Of a stretch of 64,000 bases of DNA, positions 1-7,061 are shown one piece after another. Source of the DNA: Aquincolibacterium sp041674705 (GTDB taxonomy: Bacteria; Omnitrophota; Omnitrophia; Omnitrophales; Aquincolibacteriaceae); assembly GCA_041674705.1 (NCBI GenBank), contig JBAYVF010000007.1, positions 1 to 64,000 on the forward strand, given 5' to 3'. The first letter of the stretch is position 1. Each line of letters starts with the position of its first letter. Under the pieces are notes generated by a model. It did not search any database and had not been told where the DNA came from. It saw only the letters and a list, made by a program, of their open reading frames with translations. The position numbers were made by a program, and so were the translations under genes.

Positions 1-21
1 AGGGAAACAAGCCCTATTAAT

Positions 22-59
22 AAAAAAGCCGACATCCTTTAAAGGACATCGGCTTTTTT
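22..59 (-). terminator. Rho-independent terminator of the tRNA-Asn gene (bidirectional shape)
   Basis: An inverted repeat with arms GCCGA-CA-TCC and GGA-CA-TCGGC around a TTTAAA loop is flanked by A and T runs on both sides. It lies 4 bases beyond the CCA end of the minus-strand tRNA, where a terminator is expected. It could also work for a gene entering from the left edge. Confidence 0.85.
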
Positions 60-104
60 GATATGGCTCCCCCGCCTGGGATCGAACCAGGGACACTGCG
101 GTTA

Positions 105-708
105 CGGTCTGACTTCAGTTACCTGAAGAGTCGGACTTTCTCTTTGCCATATCCGGAATTCGAGGACTTAGGCAGCAGGTGTAAAGTCTCTGCACTTGCC
201 CTCCCGCCAAAAGCGGGATGCTAGCTCAGGATTGCCCTTGTGCCCAATGTACAAGGACTGCTTCGTCAGGATCTTGACGATCCTGTCCGAGCTGCCCCCT
301 AACATTGCTCAAGGGTTTCCCTGACTTAGCCTGCTTGTCACCTCAATGTTTCCACTGAGGGCTGCTAACTTTGAGCGTGAAGCTCCCGATGACAATTGGC
401 GCAAAGCATCATGCATTTATCCAACTCTTCTTGGACTTTCTTCCAGCTTCGGGTATATCCCTTGCTGGAAATACTAAAGTCCTTCAGAACTGGGTCCCGA
501 TGATGAAACTCAAGAGCCTCCATGCAACGATCATATCCGCAGCGTTCACACTTGCGGCCCTTATAATCTACTGCCATTTGGCGGATCTTTTTTCTCCGCT
601 TATGGACAGCCTTTATAAGGTACTGTTTCCTGTCGTTGTAGTTACGCTTGTCTTTCTTCATAGGTCGCTTTGCACCCCTTGCACTCGTTCGCCTACGCTC
701 ACTCGTGC
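105..708 (-). ncRNA. Group I self-splicing intron in tRNA-Asn
   Basis: The segment between the tRNA exons carries group I core signatures on the minus strand. These are a P/Q-like AATCCTGAGC segment (230-239), an R-like segment GTGCAGAGACT, and an S-like AAAGAGAAAGTCC segment near 134-146, in that order before the 3' splice site. The 5' exon ends in U and the intron ends in G, as group I chemistry requires. The HNH ORF occupies the 5' peripheral part and the catalytic core lies downstream of its stop codon. The family resembles the bacterial tRNA introns of subgroup IC3, but the subgroup is my inference from the core motifs. Confidence 0.88.
365..661 (-). CDS. HNH homing endonuclease encoded in the group I intron
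   Basis: This 98-aa protein starts at the ATG at 661 (MKKDKRNYNDRK). A longer frame would begin inside the tRNA 5' exon and is unlikely to be translated. The N-terminal 35 residues are very basic and suited to DNA binding. An HNH fold follows, with a CxxC pair (CERC), the EFHHRDP core, and a second pair in CANC followed by HRELH, i.e. two zinc-binding CxxC knuckles around the His-Asn-His site. Such enzymes cut intronless alleles and spread the intron. It lies wholly within the intron, ahead of the catalytic core. No maturase role is visible. Confidence 0.85.
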   Translation of the reverse strand: MKKDKRNYNDRKQYLIKAVHKRRKKIRQMAVDYKGRKCERCGYDRCMEALEFHHRDPVLKDFSISSKGYTRSWKKVQEELDKCMMLCANCHRELHAQS

Positions 709-849
709 ACAGCCGCATGCTCTACCAGCTGAGCTACAGGGGAATAACTTTTGAAAGAACAGCTTGTTACCCTTTCCGGCCTTCGGCCTTCAAGGGCGGC
801 TCCATTACATTTCGCTCGAAGAACAGCGATATTGCTTTTGGAGGTGCTA

Positions 850-877
850 ATTATAAAGATTGCGGGCTGAGGGTCAA
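850..877 (-). promoter_or_regulatory. Sigma-70-type promoter for the tRNA-Asn gene
   Basis: On the minus strand TTGACC (877-872) and TATAAT (855-850) are separated by 16 nt. It points at the tRNA, whose 5' end is about 100 nt downstream. Confidence 0.7.
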
Positions 878-972
878 TGAGTGTTTTTGGCCTTTGCTTT
901 CGGCCTTCCAGCTGATATATTTTCACCCTGTTCTTCATCCTTCATCAACCCGAGCATCAGGAGACGCCTTTC

Positions 973-1722
973 ATGTACAAACTCGTTTTAATACGCCACG
1001 GCGAAAGCATTTGGAACAAAGAGAACCGGTTCACCGGCTGGTATGACGTGGACCTTTCGGAAAAAGGCCTCGGAGAAGCCAAAGAAGGCGGTCAGCTCCT
1101 CAAAAAAGAAGGCTACGTCTTCGATATCGCCTTCACCTCGGTCCTCAAGCGCGCCATCCGCACGCTCTGGATCGTGCTCGACCAGATGGACCTTATGTGG
1201 ATCCCGGTCCTCCGGGACTGGCGGTTGAACGAACGCCATTACGGATCTTTGCAGGGGCTCAATAAATCCGAAACCGCGGCCAAGTACGGCGAGGACCAGG
1301 TCAAGATCTGGCGCCGGAGTTATGATGTTCCCCCGCCGCCGCTTGAGGAAAATGATCCGAGAAATCCGGCCAAGGATCCGCGCTATCAGAGTTTTAGAAA
1401 AAGTGATCTTCCGCTCACCGAATGTCTTAAAGACACGGTCGCACGCGTCCTTCCCTTCTGGCATGACGTCGTCTCGCCGATGATTCGCAACGGAAAGAAA
1501 GTTCTCATCGCGGCGCACGGCAACAGCCTCCGCGCGCTCGTGAAATATTTGGACAATATCTCGGAGCAAGAGATCCTCGGTATGAACATTCCGACCGGCA
1601 TTCCGCTGGTTTACGAGCTCGACAAGGACCTCAAGCCCATCAAGCATTATTATCTGGGCGATCCTGAAAAGATCAAAGCCGCGATGGATGCGGTGGCAAA
1701 TCAGGGGAAAGCGAAGAAATAA
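973..1722 (+). CDS. gpmA: 2,3-bisphosphoglycerate-dependent phosphoglycerate mutase
   Basis: This 249-aa cytoplasmic glycolytic enzyme interconverts 3- and 2-phosphoglycerate. The N-terminal LIRHGES motif holds the phosphohistidine. GWYDVDLSEKG, the RHYGSLQGLNK-like segment (here ERHYGSLQGLNK) and the C-terminal AAHGNSLRALVKYLD block with the second catalytic histidine are all present, and the length is typical of dPGM. An AGGAG ribosome-binding site sits 9 nt before the ATG. It is a single gene, ended by a strong hairpin terminator. Confidence 0.97.
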   Translation: MYKLVLIRHGESIWNKENRFTGWYDVDLSEKGLGEAKEGGQLLKKEGYVFDIAFTSVLKRAIRTLWIVLDQMDLMWIPVLRDWRLNERHYGSLQGLNKSETAAKYGEDQVKIWRRSYDVPPPPLEENDPRNPAKDPRYQSFRKSDLPLTECLKDTVARVLPFWHDVVSPMIRNGKKVLIAAHGNSLRALVKYLDNISEQEILGMNIPTGIPLVYELDKDLKPIKHYYLGDPEKIKAAMDAVANQGKAKK

Positions 1723-1747
1723 GGGTGACAACGATCACCCCATATCC

Positions 1748-1786
1748 AAGACCCGGTCTTCGAAATTGAAGACCGGGTCTTAAATT
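1748..1786 (+). terminator. Terminator after gpmA
   Basis: A perfect inverted repeat (AAGACCCGGTCTTC / GAAGACCGGGTCTT) with a short AAATT-type loop is followed by TAAATTTT. Confidence 0.8.
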
Positions 1787-1796
1787 TTGGGGTATA

Positions 1797-1836
1797 AAAA
1801 AGGCGAGGCTGGAAATCCGGTCTCGCCTTTTTTTTT
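1797..1836 (-). terminator. Terminator of the rubrerythrin gene (bidirectional shape)
   Basis: AGGCGAG and CTCGCCT arms are flanked by an A-run on the left and a T-run of nine on the right. The hairpin sits between the convergent gpmA and rubrerythrin genes and can end transcripts from either side. Confidence 0.75.
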
Positions 1837-1849
1837 AAGCAGAATTCTT

Positions 1850-2542
1850 CTAGCGAACGACTACGTAGAGCTCTTTCCCCTTGCCGCAAATGGGACAGAG
1901 CTTGAAATTGACCTTCTCCACCACGTTACCGCAGAAGGTGCAGACTTCGAATTTCTTGCCTTTTCCCTTCCATGCCGCTAAATTTTCGAGAGCTTTTTTA
2001 TACAGGCTGGCATGAACAGCTTCGGCGGCGCCGGCATCTTCAAAGGCATCGATCGCGCCTTTGATCTGATTTTTTTCCGCTTTGGCCAGAAATTCCGGGT
2101 ACATGACCGTGCTTTCATAGATCTCGCCATCCATCGCGGCCTTGAGATTGTCCGCGGTACTCTTTACGACCGGCTTTTCGATCTTGGCCGTGGGAACGCC
2201 GCCGAGTTCCTTGATCACTTTGGCGTGACGCTCAAAGTGGACCCGTTCGGCACGGGCAGCAGCCCTAAAAAGGCTCCCGGCTTTGCCGTACCCTTCCGCA
2301 TCCGCTTTCTTGGCAAACGCCAGGTAGCGGGCATGAGCATTGCTTTCACCGTTGAACGCGGCCTGGAGATTATCGAGCGTTGTTTTTTCAACCGGTGTCG
2401 GAGCCGCGGGGGCCATCGACACAGCCTCAGAAACTTCGGCCGGAACTTTTCCTGCCGTCTTCATTTCTTCGGCATAAGCACAAAAGGCTATTGCTAAAGA
2501 AAAGAAAGCGGCCGCGATGAGGATCTTATTGAGATTCTTCAT
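1850..2542 (-). CDS. Exported rubrerythrin (signal peptide + diiron + rubredoxin domain)
   Basis: This 230-aa protein is a peroxide-scavenging diiron enzyme. Residues 1 to about 24 form a clear Sec signal peptide (basic MKNLNK, hydrophobic core, AYA cleavage site). A proline/alanine linker follows. A four-helix ferritin-like domain (about 53-190) holds the ExxH-type ligand pairs FNGES, ERVHFERH, DGEIYES and EAVH. A C-terminal rubredoxin-like knuckle has CTFC and CPIC. Rubrerythrins are normally cytoplasmic, so the signal peptide is unusual and places peroxide reduction in the periplasm. The gene is read from a roughly 200-nt leader containing a CCCGTTAGAGAT inverted repeat. The ATG follows an AACGGGTGA ribosome-binding site. 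Confidence 0.93.
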   Translation of the reverse strand: MKNLNKILIAAAFFSLAIAFCAYAEEMKTAGKVPAEVSEAVSMAPAAPTPVEKTTLDNLQAAFNGESNAHARYLAFAKKADAEGYGKAGSLFRAAARAERVHFERHAKVIKELGGVPTAKIEKPVVKSTADNLKAAMDGEIYESTVMYPEFLAKAEKNQIKGAIDAFEDAGAAEAVHASLYKKALENLAAWKGKGKKFEVCTFCGNVVEKVNFKLCPICGKGKELYVVVR

Positions 2543-2888
2543 GGATCACCCGTTAGAGATAGGAAGCGTTTTCTCAGAAATGAGTTTGAGCCACGCTTCG
2601 GTTTATTGTGATGTCGCTTGTTCTATTTTAGAAACAAAAAACGCTTCCGTTAATACCCTGAAAACCTTGCTTGATCCTTTCCCCTTCCAGTTCCAAAGGG
2701 AACTTCGCTCCCCGTTCTCATCATCTCTAACGGGGCTGGCTCCTTCTTTGTCGGGTTTCCAAAAATCATAAATCCAGGCGCCAGTATAACACAGAAGAAC
2801 GACAGGAGAAAAACCCGGCTCTTTTTTTTCTCCGCCTTTCGCAAAGGCGAAGAACGGATCCGTCCTCGTAAGGGACGAGGCGGAAAAG
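2543..2888 (-). promoter_or_regulatory. Rubrerythrin leader with CCCGTTAGAGAT inverted repeat
   Basis: This 346-nt non-coding interval separates hemW from the rubrerythrin gene. CCCGTTAGAGAT (2549-2560) and its exact complement (2723-2734) are 186 nt apart. The proximal arm overlaps the ribosome-binding site directly before the ATG. A second inner pair, GGAAGCGTTTT near 2562 and AAAACGCTTCC near 2637-2647, would extend the structure. A minus-strand TATACT at 2788-2783 is a candidate -10 with no good -35. The same layout recurs before the genes at 36200 and 40225. Confidence 0.55.
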
Positions 2889-4025
2889 CTAGGTTTTGAC
2901 AGAGGTCTTTTCGAGTAAAAAAGCAAAAACATCTTCGGAAAGGAATTTCCCACGGGTTGTCAGACGGATTTTTTCGTTCACTTTTTCAATCAGCCCATCC
3001 TCACAAAGCGTTTTTATCCGCTCCCGCAGCGCAGGATAGATCCTCGAAAATGAAGCCGGCGTGACGCCTTCACAAAGCCTGAGGCCTGTCACAAGAGTTT
3101 CCGTTTCTTTCTCCTCTTCCGACAGTTTATCTCCCGCATCATTCTCCCAATCCATTGCTTCACATTTCTCAAGATAGCGCATAAGGCCCGGAGCAAATTG
3201 TGAACGAACTCCGTTCAAATAAGTAAAAGCCCCGGGACCTAGCCCGAGGTATTCCTGATTGTGCCAATAGATGAGATTGTGCCGCGACGCGAGGCCCGGC
3301 TTCGCGAAGTTCGAGATCTCGTAGTGTTCATATTTCGCGCCCGTGAGCATTTCAATCGCGCTTTCGTACATCCGGGCGTGATCTTCTTCTCCCGGGAGAT
3401 CCAGCTTTCCTTCTTTTTGAAGTTTCCCGAAAGGAGTCTCTCCGTGAACCTCAAGATCGTAAAGCGAGACCTGGGAAGCATTGAGCTCGATGCATCGCCG
3501 CACGGAATCGCGGAAATCCTCGACCGTCTGTCCCGGCAAGCGCAACATCAGATCAAAACTGATGTTCGAAATACCGGCCGCATGAATCTTCGCGACCGTT
3601 TCTTCGATATCCCGCGCCGCGTGCCGCCGGCCCAGCCTTTGAAGGATCTCATCCCGGAACGACTGACAGCCAAGGCTGATACGATTCACTCCGATATCAT
3701 GAAGAGCTTTGAGTTTCGCGTGATCGCCATCTCCTGGATTGAATTCGCAGGTGAATTCATATCCTTTCTTGAACTGGAACGCCTTATGGACTTCGTCGGC
3801 CAGCCGCTGGAGTTCCGGAATGCTCAAGGACGAGGGTGTCCCTCCGCCAAGATAGAACGTATCAAGGGAAAGTTTCCCATGGAACTCACGGACATGCTTT
3901 ATTTCTGCGGAGAGCGCTCTAAAGAACCGTTCCTGCAAGGCTGGCGTCTGCTGCGCCGTAGTTACAAAATTGCAGTAATCGCATCGCGTACGACAAAAAG
4001 GTATGTGGAGGTAGAGGCCGCGCAT
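2889..4025 (-). CDS. hemW: HemW-like radical SAM heme chaperone
   Basis: This 378-aa protein belongs to the coproporphyrinogen III oxidase-like radical SAM family. Its N-terminal CRTRCDYC provides the CxxxCxxC [4Fe-4S] site, and GGGTPS is the SAM-binding stretch. LMLRLPGQT and YEISNFAKPG are diagnostic of the HemW group. The C-terminal HemN-type domain (about 300-375) is present. HemW inserts heme into respiratory proteins rather than decarboxylating porphyrin. On the minus strand a TATAAT lies only 7 nt before the ATG, so the transcript may be leaderless. Confidence 0.9.
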   Translation of the reverse strand: MRGLYLHIPFCRTRCDYCNFVTTAQQTPALQERFFRALSAEIKHVREFHGKLSLDTFYLGGGTPSSLSIPELQRLADEVHKAFQFKKGYEFTCEFNPGDGDHAKLKALHDIGVNRISLGCQSFRDEILQRLGRRHAARDIEETVAKIHAAGISNISFDLMLRLPGQTVEDFRDSVRRCIELNASQVSLYDLEVHGETPFGKLQKEGKLDLPGEEDHARMYESAIEMLTGAKYEHYEISNFAKPGLASRHNLIYWHNQEYLGLGPGAFTYLNGVRSQFAPGLMRYLEKCEAMDWENDAGDKLSEEEKETETLVTGLRLCEGVTPASFSRIYPALRERIKTLCEDGLIEKVNEKIRLTTRGKFLSEDVFAFLLEKTSVKT

Positions 4026-4036
4026 GGCGGTATTAT

Positions 4037-4075
4037 AGAGACTGGGGACTGCAGACTAAAGACCAAAGTCTTCCC
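4037..4075. repeat. AGACTG-type dispersed repeat, short copy
   Basis: An imperfectly iterated GAGACTGGGGACTGCAGACT stretch upstream of hemW matches the repeat family at 16624 and 30150. It lies next to a GTACGG palindrome. Confidence 0.5.
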
Positions 4076-4083
4076 ACTTAGCA

Positions 4084-4154
4084 AGGCGTACGGAGTACGG
4101 TGTACGGCGCAACAGCGCGAAAGCAATACCCCGTACGCCTTCCGCCGTACGGGG
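4084..4154. repeat. GTACGG palindromic element, copy 1
   Basis: The left arm is GGCGTACGGAGTACGGTGTACGG; the right arm (CCCGTACGCCTTCCGCCGTACGG) is its imperfect inverse, with an A-rich loop between. It fills the divergent intergenic region between hemW and the flavin-oxidase gene. At least nine more copies occur at 28984, 36789, 39124, 41246, 42908, 43328, 44560, 44666 and 45094. Confidence 0.8.
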
Positions 4155-4158
4155 AAGT

Positions 4159-4201
4159 TGGCACGACTCTTGCATCTCTTAAGCTAGAATTAAGGTATAA
4201 T
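4159..4201 (+). promoter_or_regulatory. Sigma-54 promoter (plus a sigma-70 -10 box)
   Basis: TGGCAC (4159-4164), five bases, then TTGCAT (4170-4175) matches the -24/-12 sigma-54 consensus essentially perfectly, spacing included. A separate TATAAT lies at 4196-4201. The ATG at 4223 is 48 nt beyond the -12 element, a reasonable 5' leader. Confidence 0.65.
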
Positions 4202-4222
4202 GAGCACAATGTGAGAGGTTTT

Positions 4223-4693
4223 ATGCCCAAGATCACCGAAAAACTTAAAGAGCTTCTTGAAAAACGGCAATTTGTCTCCGTTGCCACGGCGACTCCGGAC
4301 GGAGAGCCGAACACTGCCCCAAAATTTTTCTTTCGCGCCAAGGGAAATTTCATTTATCTCCTCGATTACGTCGTGGGACGAACGGTCATCAACCTCGAAA
4401 AAAATCCGCGGGTTTCAGTTTCTTTTATGGATATAGACAGTCTGGAAGCCTACCGCTTGAATGGCACGGCAAAAATGATCGGCGAGGGCAAGGTTTTCAA
4501 AACGATCCTTAAGGAATGGGACAAGAAATTGATCAAGATGGCCACGGCCCGGGTTATCGCAGGTGTCCAAACCGGGAAGACCCACGGCCATTACGAGCTG
4601 GAAATGGGCGAGAAGTTCATTGTTCTCAAAATCAAGATCCATCACGTCATCAAGATCGGCCGCAAAGGCGACATCTGGCAGGAGACCGGCTAA
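4223..4693 (+). CDS. Pyridoxamine 5'-phosphate oxidase-like FMN-binding protein
   Basis: This 156-aa protein has the split-barrel flavin-binding fold. VSVATATPDGEPNTAPKFF is the typical first-strand motif, followed by LLDYVVGRTVINLEKNPRVSVSF (FMN phosphate-binding region) and a C-terminal strand pair. The substrate is unknown: members of this family include F420- or FMN-dependent oxidoreductases and heme-utilisation proteins, so it should not be named pdxH. The ATG at 4223 has a GAGAGG ribosome-binding site. The longer frame starts inside a palindromic repeat and is unlikely. It has a striking sigma-54-type promoter. Confidence 0.8.
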   Translation: MPKITEKLKELLEKRQFVSVATATPDGEPNTAPKFFFRAKGNFIYLLDYVVGRTVINLEKNPRVSVSFMDIDSLEAYRLNGTAKMIGEGKVFKTILKEWDKKLIKMATARVIAGVQTGKTHGHYELEMGEKFIVLKIKIHHVIKIGRKGDIWQETG

Positions 4694-4850
4694 AGCCTTT
4701 TTTTTCAGCCGTTGTCCACGCACTCACCTGCAATCCGGAACCTGGCTTCGAAACCGGGTTCCAAGCCGGTAACACTGATGAAGTTTCCCGCGCTTTTTGT
4801 CGATAAAAAGGTGTCTGTTTTCCTAAATTGTTTTTACTGGAGGTCCCCTA

Positions 4851-6569
4851 ATGTTGAAACCGAAATTATTCACCACTTTAAAGAACTATTCCTGGGCACA
4901 ATTCCGCGCGGACGGTGTCGCCGGGGTTATCGTCGGCGTCGTCGCCTTCCCGCTCGCGATCGCTTTTGCCATTGCCTCCGGCGTCTCCCCGGACAAGGGC
5001 CTCGTCACCGCCGTGATCGCCGGCCTCATCATCTCAGCCCTCGGCGGCAGCCGGGTCCAGATCGGCGGACCCACGGGCGCTTTTGTGGTTATTGTTTACA
5101 GCGTGCTCCAGAAATTCGGCATGGACGGCCTCCTGGTCGCCACCATCATGGGCGGTTTGATCCTGGTCGCCATGGGACTTTTCCGTTTCGGCTCCATCAT
5201 CAAATTCATTCCCTACCCTGTGATCGTGGGTTTCACGAGCGGTATCGCGGTCATTATTTTTTCGTCTCAGGTCCGGGACTTTTTCGGGCTCACCATGTAC
5301 ACCGTCCCCGCGCCTTTTGTGGAAAAATGGGGCGCCTACGCAAACGCATTCCATACGCTGGACTACTTCGCGCTCGGGATCGGCCTTTTTTCGCTCGGGA
5401 TCCTGATCCTGTGGAAAAAGATCTCGAATCGCATTCCTGCGGCCCTGGTCGCGATCGTCGCCGCGACGCTCATCGCCCACTATTTGAAAATCCCGGTGGA
5501 GACGATCGGCACCCGTTTCGGAGAGATCCCGAATTCCCTGCCGCATCCTGCGCTCCCGGCCATCCATTGGGACACCTTGGGAATGCTTTTACCGAGCGCC
5601 ATCACGATCGCGGTGCTTGCCGGCATGGAATCACTTCTTTCCGCGGTTGTGGCGGATGGCATGATCGGCGGTAAACACCGGCCGAACATGGAACTCGTGG
5701 CCCAAGGGATCGCCAATATCGCTTCCCCTCTTTTCGGAGGCATCCCGGCCACCGGCGCCATCGCGCGCACGGCAACCAATGTCCATAACGGAGGCCGCAC
5801 GCCGGTCGCAGGACTCGTTCACGCCCTCGTCATTTTCATTATCATGTTCTTTCTTGGAAAATGGATCGCGTGGGTGCCGCTTTCCTGCCTCGCGGCGATC
5901 CTGATCGTGGTGGCCTACAACATGAGCGAGCGCAAATCCTTCGCGATGATCCTGAGAAGCCCCAAAAGCGATGTCGCGGTGCTCCTGGCCACTTTCCTTC
6001 TGACGGTTTTTGTGGATCTTACGGTCGCCATTCAAGCGGGGCTTTTCCTGGCAATGCTTCTTTTCATGCGCCGCATGGCCATGGTAACCAATGTAGGGAA
6101 TGTCACGGACGAGTTGAATGATACGGATGAGCCCGAAGACCCAAATGCTCTCAGCCAGCGCAAGGTCCCGGCCAAGACCGAAGTGTATGAGATCAACGGG
6201 CCTTTCTTTTTCGGAGCGTCTTATAAATTCATGGAAGCCATGAACGAGATCGGGGTGAAATCCAAGGTGCGTATCATCCGCATGCGGCATGTGCATGTGC
6301 TCGACGCCACGGGGCTCCACACCCTGACCGAGGCCTATAAAAACCTGAAGAAAAGCGGCATCGTGTTCATTATCTCAGACCTCCACGCGCAACCCTTGGT
6401 GGCCATGGAAAGGTCGGGGCTTTTGTATGAGATCGGCGAGGACAATATCTTCGGAAATATTGATGAGGCCCTGAACCGCGCCCGCGAGATCCTCGGATTG
6501 CCGCAGGTTCCGCGCCCGGGTCCGTTCGTCCCCACCGTCGCAAGGGAAAAAGAGCTTCCCGCCTCTTAA
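4851..6569 (+). CDS. SulP-family anion permease with STAS domain
   Basis: This 572-aa inner-membrane transporter belongs to the SLC26/SulP family. Residues about 15-430 hold the transmembrane core, including the hallmark GGSRVQIGGPTGAFVV stretch and GGIPATGAIARTATNV. A cytoplasmic STAS domain (about 460-550) carries the FGASYKFMEA and LDATGLHTL motifs. Family substrates are sulfate, bicarbonate or organic anions, and the sequence does not decide between them. A GGAGG ribosome-binding site precedes the ATG. It appears monocistronic, and the following kdp operon has its own promoter. Confidence 0.93.
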   Translation: MLKPKLFTTLKNYSWAQFRADGVAGVIVGVVAFPLAIAFAIASGVSPDKGLVTAVIAGLIISALGGSRVQIGGPTGAFVVIVYSVLQKFGMDGLLVATIMGGLILVAMGLFRFGSIIKFIPYPVIVGFTSGIAVIIFSSQVRDFFGLTMYTVPAPFVEKWGAYANAFHTLDYFALGIGLFSLGILILWKKISNRIPAALVAIVAATLIAHYLKIPVETIGTRFGEIPNSLPHPALPAIHWDTLGMLLPSAITIAVLAGMESLLSAVVADGMIGGKHRPNMELVAQGIANIASPLFGGIPATGAIARTATNVHNGGRTPVAGLVHALVIFIIMFFLGKWIAWVPLSCLAAILIVVAYNMSERKSFAMILRSPKSDVAVLLATFLLTVFVDLTVAIQAGLFLAMLLFMRRMAMVTNVGNVTDELNDTDEPEDPNALSQRKVPAKTEVYEINGPFFFGASYKFMEAMNEIGVKSKVRIIRMRHVHVLDATGLHTLTEAYKNLKKSGIVFIISDLHAQPLVAMERSGLLYEIGEDNIFGNIDEALNRAREILGLPQVPRPGPFVPTVAREKELPAS

Positions 6570-6622
6570 AAAAATTATTTTTTGCATCGCCGCATCCCTT
6601 CCGCGTGTCTTCCGGAAGGATG

Positions 6623-6650
6623 TTGATTTTCAAAAAAAAGAGCGTATATT
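6623..6650 (+). promoter_or_regulatory. Promoter of the kdp operon
   Basis: TTGATT (6623-6628) and TATATT (6645-6650) are separated by 16 nt. The predicted start near 6657 coincides with the 5' edge of the c-di-AMP aptamer. Confidence 0.6.
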
Positions 6651-6654
6651 AACC

Positions 6655-6798
6655 AGCTTATATGCCGAGTCCGCAGCCCCATCGCGGAACGGGGGACCCA
6701 AGAACCATAAGGGGCGAATTGGCTGCCTGAAATCAGGCGCCGAGAGGTCTGATCCTCGACCTTAGCCCGTCAGCTAACCCCGTAGGCGAAAGAGAGGT
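6655..6798 (+). ncRNA. c-di-AMP riboswitch (ydaO-yuaA type)
   Basis: The conserved blocks of the ydaO/yuaA aptamer appear in order: GCCGAGTCCGC, CGGGGGACCCA (6690-6700), AAGGGGCGAATTGGC (6709-6723), then CCCGTCAGCTAACC (6766-6779) and CGTAGGCGAAAGAGAGG (6781-6797). This class binds cyclic di-AMP and usually shuts off downstream genes for potassium uptake or cell-wall functions. Here it leads the kdp potassium-pump operon. No terminator hairpin is obvious after the aptamer, so control may be translational or through the short ORF that begins right after it. Confidence 0.93.
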
Positions 6799-6802
6799 TT
6801 TT

Positions 6803-6865
6803 ATGTCCCATGAAGCTTGGTCTGTGAAATTCTTTTCCTTTTATTCCCCTCTTCACAATCATTAG
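6803..6865 (+). CDS. Possible 20-aa leader peptide after the riboswitch
   Basis: An ATG at 6803 follows GAGAGG, the last bases of the riboswitch aptamer, at ribosome-binding-site spacing. It opens a 20-codon frame (beginning MSHEAWSVKF) ending 9 nt before the next small ORF. The peptide resembles nothing I know. If translated, ligand-driven folding of the aptamer would directly hide its ribosome-binding site. The evidence is positional only. Confidence 0.3.
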   Translation: MSHEAWSVKFFSFYSPLHNH

Positions 6866-6874
6866 AACTCCGCC

Positions 6875-6955
6875 ATGGACCTATCTATTGTTTTCATCCT
6901 CGTAGGACTTATTGGAATTACTTTTTTGCTGATCCATGGGATCGATCAGCTTTAG
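6875..6955 (+). CDS. 26-aa hydrophobic membrane peptide upstream of kdpF
   Basis: This ORF (MDLSIVFILVGLIGITFLLI...) is a single predicted membrane helix ending in HGIDQL. Similar small unnamed ORFs precede kdpF in other operons, to my knowledge, so it may be a real Kdp accessory peptide. It lacks a strong ribosome-binding site and may depend on translation of the short leader ORF just upstream. Confidence 0.5.
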   Translation: MDLSIVFILVGLIGITFLLIHGIDQL

Positions 6956-6968
6956 AAAGGGGCTTCTT

Positions 6969-7061
6969 ATGACACTTATTTATTGGATCGGCGGAATCGT
7001 CTTCCTCTTGCTTTTTGTTTATCTTGTGGCCGCTCTTCTGAAACCGGAACTGTTCTCATGA
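6969..7061 (+). CDS. kdpF: KdpF subunit of the potassium-transporting ATPase
   Basis: This 30-aa single-helix protein contains FLLLFVYLVAALLKPE, which matches the KdpF pattern (FLLLxYLxxALxxPE). KdpF is a lipid-like stabiliser of the KdpFABC complex in the inner membrane. A GAAAGGGG ribosome-binding site lies upstream. Its stop overlaps the kdpA start (ATGA), so the two are translationally coupled. It is too short for most automatic gene finders. Confidence 0.88.
   Translation: MTLIYWIGGIVFLLLFVYLVAALLKPELFS

Larger units (their letters stand above)
64..743 (-). tRNA. tRNA-Asn(GUU) split by a group I intron
   Basis: The minus strand reads a 35-nt 5' exon (743 to 709) and a 41-nt 3' exon (104 to 64). 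Joined, they give a perfect 76-nt tRNA with CCA encoded. The acceptor TCCCCTG pairs with CGGGGGA (one G-U), the D-stem GCTC pairs with GAGC, the anticodon stem TGCGG pairs with CCGCA, and the T-stem CCTGG pairs with CCAGG around TTCGATC. The discriminator is G. The restored anticodon loop is CTGTTAA, so the anticodon is GUU and the tRNA is asparagine-specific. The exon junction lies between anticodon positions 35 and 36. A continuous tRNA search would miss or mis-call this gene because the intron is 604 nt long. A promoter about 100 nt upstream and a terminator just downstream suggest a single-gene transcript. Confidence 0.93.

Noticed and set aside
371..754. Plus-strand 127-codon frame over the tRNA intron
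   Set aside because: It runs through the tRNA 5' exon and antisense to the HNH gene. Its product has no recognisable motif.
748..972. A second tRNA or small RNA upstream of gpmA
   Set aside because: Apart from the tRNA-Asn promoter and short GC-rich palindromes, no cloverleaf or conserved RNA could be folded.
2549..2734. Terminal inverted repeats of a MITE (CCCGTTAGAGAT pair)
   Set aside because: Spacers differ in length and sequence among the three pairs, and one arm always abuts a start codon in the same orientation. That fits regulation better, but a mobile origin is not excluded.
4712..5674. 320-codon plus-strand frame overlapping the SulP gene start
   Set aside because: The arginine- and histidine-rich product is a frame shadow. 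The SulP frame has the ribosome-binding site and clear homology.
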